This document shows positions 46,001 through 53,274 of a DNA stretch of 54,639 nucleotides, piece after piece; the stretch's first letter is position 1, and each line of letters begins with the position of its first letter. The notes under the pieces were generated by a model. The model was not told where the DNA came from. It worked only from the letters and a program-made list of their open reading frames with translations, and did no database searches. The DNA comes from Planctomycetota bacterium. Lineage in GTDB: Bacteria > Planctomycetota > Phycisphaerae > Sedimentisphaerales > Anaerobacaceae. The stretch is taken from assembly GCA_013349615.1 (NCBI GenBank), contig DUZJ01000014.1, positions 1 to 54,639 of the forward strand, written 5' to 3'. Both the position numbers and the translations under genes were made by a program.

Positions 46001-46788
46001 TCGCCGGCTTGGACCGTGTGGACATCATCAACATCATCGACAAGCAGAAGATTTACAAACAGGAGGGTGTGCACCTGGCCTTTGCCTTCAATGTACCCAA
46101 AGGTATGATGCGAATAGACACACCCTGGGCTGTCGTTCGGCCGGAACTGGACCAACTGCCCGGCGCCTGCAAGAATTATTTCACCGTGCAGCGATGGGTG
46201 GATGTGTCCTCCGTAAGGAGTCCCAAGGACAACGCCGATTACGGTGTTACCTGGGCGACGGTCGATGCGCCGCTGATAGAGGTCGGCGCGATTACCAACG
46301 ACCCCCGCGGGGGTGTCGGGTGGATAAAGAAGCTCGAGCCTTCAACGACGCTGTATTCCTACGTGATGAATAACTACTGGGAGACCAACTATAAAGCCAG
46401 CCAGGAAGGCCCGACGACGTTCCGTTATTCGATTAGACCTCATCGTGGATTCGATTCGGGAAAGGCTTCAAAATTTGGTATTGAGCGCAGCCAACCTCTG
46501 ATAGTTGTGCCCGTTGATAAAAACGCTCCGCTCCGGAGCTCCATTTTGACAGTCGAACCTGCCGGTGTAATCGTGACCGCTTTTAAGCCCGCTGACGTTG
46601 GCAAGGCCTGGATTGTGCGCCTGTTCAATGCAAGTGGGCGGCCGGCGAAAACAAGGATTATTTGGGCGAAGCCGGCTCCTAAAAATGTGTGGCTGAGCAA
46701 CCTGGCGGAAGAGAAAGTCGCCGAAATAACGGGACCTGTAGAAATGGCGGCATACGAAATTCTTACTTTGCGAGTTCCACGCCGATGA
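43084..46788 (+). CDS. GH38-like alpha-mannosidase, exported
   Basis: A 1234-residue protein with a signal peptide (about 1-22). Its first ~300 residues are beta-rich (an added N-terminal region not usual in GH38). The GH38 catalytic domain starts at HHSHVDIGYTH, giving the zinc ligands His318 and Asp320. Asp435 in MITDVPG sits where the nucleophile/zinc Asp is expected (115 residues on; about 112 in characterised enzymes). His645 in DEHTWGAH is the fourth zinc ligand candidate. The middle and C-terminal beta-domains follow. A 20-bp palindrome encodes GSRTAPT just after the signal core. The stop overlaps the next ATG (ATGA). Substrate likely an alpha-mannosidic or related glycan. Confidence 0.87.
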   Translation: MKVATLTKYLVLSLLFYTCPCTGGSRTAPTLAAGQTKLLWQIGKADNNTAEFALGPDRSNQYSVTFPRDALFVAGQSDPKQDWPYIQPGPADLWAGSKSHTFTILFGVKNAPSTGDCALVLDFVDTHSSKPPKMQIKINEASFIRELPKGAGDPSAFGEVEKGREHRCIIEFPARVIEAGTNTITITSLTGSWILYDYVSLRTPVVVETGHVGATTKLLDVHTQPFLVERSGKLCQPVMASVLHLGEPVEATVTVKGSKPVKQLLKSGYKVIEGLAPLVTKPTQVEVDVKVAGRSIDKRTVTIKPVRKWEVYLLHHSHVDIGYTHVQTEVERKHWGYFEQVIELARKSADYPPGSRFKWNVEVLWAVDSYLKQASKEKREEFIDAVKKGWIKLDALYGNELTALCRPEELIRLVDYAQKLRQRYDLTINSAMITDVPGYTWGIVPVLAQSGVKYFSVGPNRGHRIGYTLSSWGDKPFYWQSPSGKHSILCWVAGEGYSFFHAGRLDAGRLFNYLKRLESSKYPYDMLQVRYSIGGDNGPPDPGLSDFVKNWNEKYAYPKLVVSTASEMCREFERRYAGRIPKVRGDFTPYWEDGAGSSARETSMNRAAAERLVQADTLWAMLNPARYPAEDFYNAWREVILYDEHTWGAHCSISQPDSDFTKAQWKIKQAFALDGDTRSRKLLKDAFAEHRTKAKKIVAVDVFNTCSWPRTDLVVLPKDWKLAGDTVRDDGGKRVLSQRLSTGELAFLGDDVPPIGAKRFIFDADSPPKIIEQVVGGAPEFKLFYFCKYRTSDELKQVVRGQFATKLFNRKGKSTKVRDYTVSSNPAANQLIVRCKIREDIEAVLELLQAVDVPSFAAKRPTFYAGQTRAFDFDKTRSQDAELTNSRIALTVDKKTGAIVSLKWKKLKADMVNRKNGMGLNDYFYVAGRNPKDPQRNGPVKINVKEHGPLVASLLIESDAPGCHKLSREVRLIAGLDRVDIINIIDKQKIYKQEGVHLAFAFNVPKGMMRIDTPWAVVRPELDQLPGACKNYFTVQRWVDVSSVRSPKDNADYGVTWATVDAPLIEVGAITNDPRGGVGWIKKLEPSTTLYSYVMNNYWETNYKASQEGPTTFRYSIRPHRGFDSGKASKFGIERSQPLIVVPVDKNAPLRSSILTVEPAGVIVTAFKPADVGKAWIVRLFNASGRPAKTRIIWAKPAPKNVWLSNLAEEKVAEITGPVEMAAYEILTLRVPRR
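43149..43168. repeat. 20-bp perfect palindrome inside GH38 gene
   Basis: GGGCGGTTCGCGAACCGCCC is a perfect palindrome, flanked by GTAC on the left and CTAC on the right. The same 28-bp unit recurs at 50134-50153 in the large GH2 gene, in a different reading frame. Confidence 0.95.
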
Positions 46789-48014
46789 AAGAATCAAAAA
46801 TGACCTCACGAGAACGAGTTTTAACGGCGTTAAACCATCGTGAACCTGACCGTGTACCTATTGACTTTTCCGGGCACCGGTCTTCCGGCATCGCGGCAAT
46901 CGCATATCCTAAGTTGCGCGAATTTCTGGGTCTGCCGCCCAGGCCGATTCGCGTTTATGACGTAATCCAGCAACTGGCGGTTGTCGATGAGGATGTGCTG
47001 GTCCGATTTGGCGTGGACACCATCGAGCTGGGTCGGGGCTTTGCGCTGGATGACAAATCCTGGATACCCTGGACATTGCCGGACGGCACACGATGTTTTG
47101 TGCCTTCCTGGACTCAACCTGAACGCGATAACGGTCGCTGGGTAATCCGGTCGAAAACAGGCAGAGTCCTCGGCCACATGCCGGACGGGGCATTGTATTT
47201 TGAGCAGACCTATTTTCCTTTCGCCGAGCGTGACGATTTGCAGGCGGTCTCTGCCGCTCTCGATGAAAGTATGTGGACGGCGGTCGCCAGCCCGCCTGGT
47301 CCGATTGATAGTCAATCGCTGTCTGAAGGCGCAAAACGGCTGCGAAAAAAGACGGACCGGGCCATAATCGGTCTGTTCGGAGGTAACCTGTTTGAAATCG
47401 GCCAGTTCCTTTATCGCAACGACCAGTTTATGATGCTGTTGGCCGGTGAGCCGCAGCACGCTCACCGTTTCCTCGATAAGCTCGTCGAGGTCCATCTGGC
47501 CAATCTCGAGCAATTCCTTGAAGCTGTCGGCGAGTATATCGATATTATTCTTTTCGGCGATGACCTCGGGATGCAGACGGGTCCTATGATGTCTCCGCGG
47601 ATGTATCGCGAGTTTTTCAAGCCGCGTCACAAGCTGCTTTGGAACCGCGCAAAACAGCTCGCCGATGTGAAGGTCATGCTTCATTGCTGCGGCGGAGTTC
47701 GGGAGCTGATTCCTGATTTGATCGAGGCGGGTCTTGACGCCATCAATCCGGTCCAGATTAGTTGTTCAGGTATGGATGCCGGCCAGCTAAAGGCCGAGTT
47801 TGGCTCACGTCTCACTTTCTGGGGCGGCGGCTGCGATACAAGGGACGTTCTGCCCAATTGTACGCCTCAGGAGATAGCCGATAACGTCAAAGAACAAGTG
47901 AGGATTCTCAGCCCCGGTGGAGGCTTTGTTTTTCAGCAGGTCCACAATATTTTGGCAAACATTGGCGCCGCCAATATCGTGGCGATGTTTGACGCGGTCA
48001 ATGTGCCGTCTTAG
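46785..48014 (+). CDS. URO-D / methyltransferase-like protein (paralogue 2)
   Basis: A 409-residue homologue of the protein encoded at 36504-37763: same opening (SRERVLTALNHREPDRVPIDFSG), the metal-site motif LHCCGGVREL (about 299-308) and the ending FWGGGCDTRDVLPN. The ATG at 46785 overlaps the GH38 stop; an ATG at 46800 is also possible. It lies between the GH38 gene and a symporter gene. The repeated placement of this family beside hydrolase genes suggests a role in handling methylated substrates, by inference only. Confidence 0.82.
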   Translation: MKESKMTSRERVLTALNHREPDRVPIDFSGHRSSGIAAIAYPKLREFLGLPPRPIRVYDVIQQLAVVDEDVLVRFGVDTIELGRGFALDDKSWIPWTLPDGTRCFVPSWTQPERDNGRWVIRSKTGRVLGHMPDGALYFEQTYFPFAERDDLQAVSAALDESMWTAVASPPGPIDSQSLSEGAKRLRKKTDRAIIGLFGGNLFEIGQFLYRNDQFMMLLAGEPQHAHRFLDKLVEVHLANLEQFLEAVGEYIDIILFGDDLGMQTGPMMSPRMYREFFKPRHKLLWNRAKQLADVKVMLHCCGGVRELIPDLIEAGLDAINPVQISCSGMDAGQLKAEFGSRLTFWGGGCDTRDVLPNCTPQEIADNVKEQVRILSPGGGFVFQQVHNILANIGAANIVAMFDAVNVPS

Positions 48015-48031
48015 GCGTGGAGCGGCAGCGA

Positions 48032-49834
48032 ATGGGCTCAATTGATTATTGGATAATCGTCCTTTACTTCGGGATTGTCATCGGTCTGGGCTTCTGGTAT
48101 CGCAGGCGCGCCTCAAGGAGCCTGGGAGCATATTTTCTGGGGGGCAAGAGCATTCACTGGCTGGGCCTGGCGATGTCCGGGTCGGTGTCAAATTTCGATA
48201 TTACCGGGACGATGTGGATTATTTCGATTCTGTACGTTCTCGGGTTCAAGTCGATGTGGCACCACTGGATGTGGGGCTTCTTGATGGGGGCGTTTTTCCT
48301 GGGGTATATGGGCAAGTGGGTTCGGCGCTCGAACGTGATGACGGCGGCCGAGTGGATGAATACCCGCTTTGGCAGCAGACCGGGCGGCAACCTGGCCCGA
48401 ACCGCCTACGCACTTATGGCGGTGCTCACTCTGGCCAGCTTTGTGGGCTACGCCTTCCAGGGGATTGGCAAGTTCGCCTCGGTCTATATCCCGCTGGAGC
48501 TGCTTGCGGAGCATACATCTATCGGGTGGCTGCAGCAAATGGTTACTGTGCACGAAGCCGACGTACTGGCGGTGACAATTATCAGCGTGACGACGCTGTA
48601 CGTTATTCTCGGCGGACTCTACAGCGTGGTTGTGACCGATATCATCCAGACACTCATCCTGACGGTGGCGAGCCTCGTTATCGCGTACATTGCGTGGTCG
48701 GAGCTGACGCCGGCATTAGCGGCCGAGCTGGGAGCGGATTGGACCTCTCTGCGCGTGCCGTGGCGAGTAGAAGAATTCGCCGGCGTCAACAGTGCGCATT
48801 CCGAGCTTTTCGGCGCGTTTGTGATCGTCTGGGTGGTCAAGGGCCTCCTGCTCAACGCCGGGGGGCCCGCGCAGATGTACGATTTCCAACGGTTTCTGGC
48901 TGCACGCGATGCCCGTGATGCCGCCAAGGTCGGTGCCGCCTGGAGCTTTTTTCTGATTGTCCGCTGGGCGATGGCGGTCGGGATCGTTATTCTCGCCCTT
49001 GCCTGGGCGGCCGGCGTGAAGGATACGGAGAAGATAATGCCGATTGTCTTGCTTAGATTGCCGGAGGGCTTCAGAGGGATTGTGATAGCGGGACTGCTGG
49101 CGGCATTTATGTCAACGTTCAGCTCGACGGTCAACAGCGGGGCCTCCTTCATAGTCCGTGATATCTGGCAGCCTTACTTTCGTCCAAAGGCTTCCGACAG
49201 AGAATCCGTGCGGTTCAGCTATGTGGCCACGCTCTTTCTGGTTCTCGTCGGTGTGGCAATCGGGTTTAAGGCCAAATCGATTGCCGAGATATGGAACTGG
49301 ATGATGATGGAACTGGGGGCAGGCGTGGTGATGCCGAACGTGCTTCGCTGGTACTGGTGGCGGATGAACGGCTGGGGGTACTCGCTCGGGATATTTGTGG
49401 GAATTGCTCTGGCTTTAGCAGGCTTATTCGTCGGCGACATCCCGTCTTTCGTTACGTTTCCTGTGATCTGCGCCGCTTCATTGCTGGCAAGCATAATCGG
49501 GTCGCTGGCCACGCGGCCGGTGAGCCAGGAGATCTCAATTTCGTTTTACCGGTCTGTTCGTCCGTTTGGGCTGTGGGGACCGATTCACAAGCAAGCCGAA
49601 TTGTCGGCGCAAGAGCAGGCATCAAAATCTGAGAACGTGCCGCTGACGATTTTCAACGTTGTTCTTGCTATGCTCGCGATTACCGGCTTATATCTTTTTC
49701 CTATGTACCTCGTGGGCCATTGGTACACCGCTTCGATGTTTTGGCTGGGTCTGGCGCTTGCAGCCATAGTGGCTCTTAGATACACTTGGTACAATAATCT
49801 GCCCGAGCCTGGGCCGGAAACCGACCCTGATTGA
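48032..49834 (+). CDS. Sodium:solute symporter (SSS family)
   Basis: A 600-residue protein with about thirteen to fourteen membrane helices. It carries SSS motifs: YWIIVLYFGIVIGLGFW at the start, GGKSIHWLGLAMSGSVSNF in helix 2, a region GGLYSVVVTDIIQ in helix 6, and FMSTFSSTVNSGASFIVRDIW in helix 9. The likely role is sodium-driven uptake of a sugar or a small acid. GGAG 9 bp upstream of the ATG at 48032 supports this start over a GTG at 48017. A second symporter gene of the same family ends the window. Confidence 0.93.
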   Translation: MGSIDYWIIVLYFGIVIGLGFWYRRRASRSLGAYFLGGKSIHWLGLAMSGSVSNFDITGTMWIISILYVLGFKSMWHHWMWGFLMGAFFLGYMGKWVRRSNVMTAAEWMNTRFGSRPGGNLARTAYALMAVLTLASFVGYAFQGIGKFASVYIPLELLAEHTSIGWLQQMVTVHEADVLAVTIISVTTLYVILGGLYSVVVTDIIQTLILTVASLVIAYIAWSELTPALAAELGADWTSLRVPWRVEEFAGVNSAHSELFGAFVIVWVVKGLLLNAGGPAQMYDFQRFLAARDARDAAKVGAAWSFFLIVRWAMAVGIVILALAWAAGVKDTEKIMPIVLLRLPEGFRGIVIAGLLAAFMSTFSSTVNSGASFIVRDIWQPYFRPKASDRESVRFSYVATLFLVLVGVAIGFKAKSIAEIWNWMMMELGAGVVMPNVLRWYWWRMNGWGYSLGIFVGIALALAGLFVGDIPSFVTFPVICAASLLASIIGSLATRPVSQEISISFYRSVRPFGLWGPIHKQAELSAQEQASKSENVPLTIFNVVLAMLAITGLYLFPMYLVGHWYTASMFWLGLALAAIVALRYTWYNNLPEPGPETDPD

Positions 49835-49877
49835 TTCGGTAAAATGCTTTTAAAAATTTTCGTCAAGGAGAACCAAA

Positions 49878-52800
49878 TTGAAACGTAAAGTTATCAGTTC
49901 ATTATCCGCAGTCCCAAGAGGGACACCTTTCGGTGGACACCTTACGGTGGTGACAATCGCTGTATGTGTTGGAATGGCAGTCTGTGCCTGCTGCCGGGAA
50001 GTAGTGAATTTCAAAACCATCAAAACCGCGAGCCTAAACGACAAGCGGGAAGCGAGCTCATTAGCCGGTCGATGGCGATTTCAGTTGGACCCCGAAAACA
50101 TGGGCGAAAAAGAGAAGTGGTACAACAGCGTACGGGCGGTTCGCGAACCGCCCCTACCCGACCGCATCAGGCTGCCGGGCTCAACGGCTGAGAACGGCTT
50201 CGGTGACGACATCTCCGTCGATACCAAATGGACCGGCGGCATCGTAGACCGGTCGTGGTTTACCCATGCCAAATATGAAAAATACAGACAGCCGCCAAAT
50301 GTCAAAATCCCTTTCTGGCTGACTCCGGTCAAACATTACGTCGGGCCTGCCTGGTATCAGAGGCAAATCGATATTCGGCAAAACCGGCGTGGCAGGCGAA
50401 TCGTTCTGTTTCTGGAACGCTGTCACTGGGAAACAAAGGTTTGGGTGGACGGTGTCGCCGCCGGCACACAGGACAGCTTATGCACACCACATCTCTACGA
50501 CCTCAGCGAGTTGATGACACCCGGCAAACATCTGCTGACTGTTCGTGTGGACAACTCGATTAAATATAACGTTGGAGTAAACGCCCACTCAGTCAGCGAC
50601 CACACCCAGACAAACTGGAACGGCATCGTCGGACGAATCGAACTCCAGGCATCCGACAAAGTTTGCGTCAGTGACATCCAGGTCTATCCCGATATCGAAA
50701 AGAAGCTCGCCAAACTCCGCATTGTTATTAGCAATGCAATTGGTCGGGACGTTTCCGGAACGCTGACAATCACTGCCGAGAGTTGGAATACCAAGCGACG
50801 GCATACGGTCGGGCCTGTGAGCGTTGAGTTCACAGCCAACGGGCCCGAGACGACCGTTGAGATTAACTATGCGATGGGTAACGACGTGTTGCTGTGGGAT
50901 GAGTTTTCTCCGGCAATGTACAAACTGGCGGCTTCGATTTCAGTCAACGGCAGTGATGGGACATTCCACGACCAGAGAACCGTCACGTTTGGCATGCGCG
51001 AGTTCGGCACCGAAGGTACACAATTCACCATCAACGACCGGCTCACTTTTCTGCGGGGGACGCTCGAATGCTCCATCTTCCCACTCACCGGTTATCCGGA
51101 TATGAGCGTCGAAGGGTGGCTGAGGATTATCCGAATAGCCAAGGCCCACGGACTCAACCACATCCGCTTTCATTCCTGGTGCCCGCCCGAAGCGGCGTTT
51201 GAAGCCGCAGACCGGGCCGGATTCATGCTTCACGTCGAATGTCCCGCATGGACAACTATCGGCAATGACAAACCCATCGACAAGTTCATTTATGACGAAG
51301 GCGACCGCATTCTCAAGGCCTATGGCAATCACCCATCTTTTTGTATGCTTGCTTATGGGAATGAACCCGGCGGCAGCAATCAAAAAAGATTTCTCGGCGA
51401 CCTCGTAAACTATTGGAAGCAAAAAGACTCCCGCCGCGTCTATACCAGTGCAGCCGGCTGGCCCATCATCCCGGAAAGCGACTTTCACAGCACACCCGCT
51501 CCACGCGGTCACCAATGGGGTTCGGGCCTAAAAAGCCGCTTCAACGCAAATCCGCCGGAGACCAGCACCGACTACAGCGACTTCATCCAAAACTACGATG
51601 TCCCCGTCGTCAGCCACGAGATAGGCCAGTGGTGTGTGTATCCCAACCTTAAGGAAATCAAGAAGTACACCGGCGTCCTACGGGCCCGCAATTTCGAAAT
51701 CTTTCGCGATTCCCTCGCAGACCACCACATGCTTGACCAGGCCGAAGATTTCCTGATGGCCTCCGGCAAGTTACAGGCCTTGCTCTACAAAGAAGAGATA
51801 GAATCCGCCCTGCGTACTCCCGGTTTCGGTGGTTTCCAGCTCCTCGACATCCACGATTTCCCAGGCCAGGGAACCGCGCTCGTTGGAATCCTCGACCCCT
51901 TCTGGGACTCCAAGGGCTACATCGAGCCGAAGGAGCACCACCGGTTCTGCTGTGAAACTGTGCCGCTTCTGCGGATGGAGAAACGGACGTGGACAACTGC
52001 TGATACGTTCAGTGCCGGCGCCGGCATTGCCCATTTTGGGCCGGCTCCAATTAAAAATGCCGTCGCACTCTGGTCCATAAACTATACCGATGGTCGGGAA
52101 TTCGCATCCGGAAAACTGCCTTCTGACACCATCGGGGTGGGTAATGGAATCGAGTTGGGAAAGATTGAAGTGTCACTTGCCGATGTGGCTGCGCCTGCAA
52201 AGCTGACAGTTACGGTGTCGCTGAAGGGGACGGATTTTACAAACAACTGGGACATTTGGGTCTACCCCGCTGGCCCGGATACCAAACCACCTGAGCATAT
52301 ACTAATTGCCGATAGTTTAGACGAGCAGGTTGAGACAGCTTTGAAGGCAGGCGGGAAAGTGCTGCTGATGCCGCCCTTGAATACGATTGATAGTGACATA
52401 CCCGCGGGCTTTACGACAATCTTCTGGAACACGCAATGGACAAGAAAGCAGCCTCCTCACACTTTAGGGATTTTATGCAATCCTAAGCATCCAGCTCTGG
52501 CGAAATTTCCCACGGAATTCCACAGCAACTGGCAGTGGTGGGACCTCGTGACAAAATCGAAATTTATGGTCCTCGATGGCTTTGGGCCGAAGTTGCGGCC
52601 GATTGTACAGGTCATCGACGACTGGAACACAAATCGCAAACTTGGGCTTATCTTCGAAGCTAAAGTTGGCCGCGGCAGGCTCCTTGTCTGCAGCATCGAC
52701 CTGCGCAGTAATCTCGACAAACGTCCGGCTGCAAGGCAAATGCTTCACAGTCTCCTGAAGTATATTGAAAGCGAACGTTTTGACCCACGCCATAGTGTCG

Positions 52801-53264
52801 AAATCGAACTCATTCGTAGTTTGCTCAGGAAGCCATCTTTATTGAGCAATGCAAAAGTGGTAAACGTCGACAGTGAAGCTCCGGGCTGCGTTGGCGGCAA
52901 CGCTATTGACGGCAACCCCGGCACCATCTGGCATACCGAGTGGGAGGCAAATCCCCCGGTATATCCGCACAGTATCACGATTGAGCTTCAGGAACAGACC
53001 GAAATTAAGGGGCTCACATACCTGCCAAGACAGGATATGTCAAACGGCTGGATTGCTGAGTACGAAATTTTTATAAGTACGGATGGCAAAAACTGGGGTG
53101 AGCCGATTGCCAGTGGAAAGTTTCAGAAAGGCCGTGACAAGAAAAAGATTGTGTTTGCCAAAAGCCACAACGCCAGGTTCGTTCGTTTTGTTGCCGTTTC
53201 CGGATTCGACGGCCAGATATTCGCCTCCGTAGCAGAACTCGATGTCATCCCGGTTTCAGATTAG
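49878..53264 (+). CDS. Large exported GH2-type glycosidase with C-terminal discoidin domain
   Basis: A 1128-residue protein starting at TTG (AAGGAG 7 bp before it). The signal peptide has a repeat-encoded insert (PRGTPFGG) between its basic start and hydrophobic core (TIAVCVGMAVCACC). GH2 modules follow: a sugar-binding domain (about 60-255; WYQRQIDI), an Ig-like domain, and a TIM barrel with Glu496 (AYGNEPGG, acid/base) and Glu581 (VSHEIGQW, nucleophile). A long beta region precedes a C-terminal F5/8 type C (discoidin) domain (about 985-1125; WIAEYEIFISTDGKNWG). That domain likely binds carbohydrate. A second palindrome encodes AVREPP near residue 88. The substrate cannot be told. Confidence 0.85.
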   Translation: MKRKVISSLSAVPRGTPFGGHLTVVTIAVCVGMAVCACCREVVNFKTIKTASLNDKREASSLAGRWRFQLDPENMGEKEKWYNSVRAVREPPLPDRIRLPGSTAENGFGDDISVDTKWTGGIVDRSWFTHAKYEKYRQPPNVKIPFWLTPVKHYVGPAWYQRQIDIRQNRRGRRIVLFLERCHWETKVWVDGVAAGTQDSLCTPHLYDLSELMTPGKHLLTVRVDNSIKYNVGVNAHSVSDHTQTNWNGIVGRIELQASDKVCVSDIQVYPDIEKKLAKLRIVISNAIGRDVSGTLTITAESWNTKRRHTVGPVSVEFTANGPETTVEINYAMGNDVLLWDEFSPAMYKLAASISVNGSDGTFHDQRTVTFGMREFGTEGTQFTINDRLTFLRGTLECSIFPLTGYPDMSVEGWLRIIRIAKAHGLNHIRFHSWCPPEAAFEAADRAGFMLHVECPAWTTIGNDKPIDKFIYDEGDRILKAYGNHPSFCMLAYGNEPGGSNQKRFLGDLVNYWKQKDSRRVYTSAAGWPIIPESDFHSTPAPRGHQWGSGLKSRFNANPPETSTDYSDFIQNYDVPVVSHEIGQWCVYPNLKEIKKYTGVLRARNFEIFRDSLADHHMLDQAEDFLMASGKLQALLYKEEIESALRTPGFGGFQLLDIHDFPGQGTALVGILDPFWDSKGYIEPKEHHRFCCETVPLLRMEKRTWTTADTFSAGAGIAHFGPAPIKNAVALWSINYTDGREFASGKLPSDTIGVGNGIELGKIEVSLADVAAPAKLTVTVSLKGTDFTNNWDIWVYPAGPDTKPPEHILIADSLDEQVETALKAGGKVLLMPPLNTIDSDIPAGFTTIFWNTQWTRKQPPHTLGILCNPKHPALAKFPTEFHSNWQWWDLVTKSKFMVLDGFGPKLRPIVQVIDDWNTNRKLGLIFEAKVGRGRLLVCSIDLRSNLDKRPAARQMLHSLLKYIESERFDPRHSVEIELIRSLLRKPSLLSNAKVVNVDSEAPGCVGGNAIDGNPGTIWHTEWEANPPVYPHSITIELQEQTEIKGLTYLPRQDMSNGWIAEYEIFISTDGKNWGEPIASGKFQKGRDKKKIVFAKSHNARFVRFVAVSGFDGQIFASVAELDVIPVSD
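49909..49950. repeat. GTPFGG-type repeat inside signal-peptide coding region
   Basis: The stretch CAGTCCCAAGAGGGACACCT followed by TTCGGTGG...TTACGGTGG contains a small hairpin (GTCCC/GGGAC). A related unit, in reverse, is at about 29911-29936 upstream of the CcsA-like gene. Both can be translated as GTPFGG. Confidence 0.7.
50134..50153. repeat. 20-bp perfect palindrome inside GH2 gene
   Basis: Identical to the palindrome at 43149-43168 (GGGCGGTTCGCGAACCGCCC), with the same flanking bases (GTAC left, CTAC right). It is translated in a different frame from the GH38 copy, as VREPPLP. Confidence 0.95.
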
Positions 53265-53274
53265 CAACTCCAGC

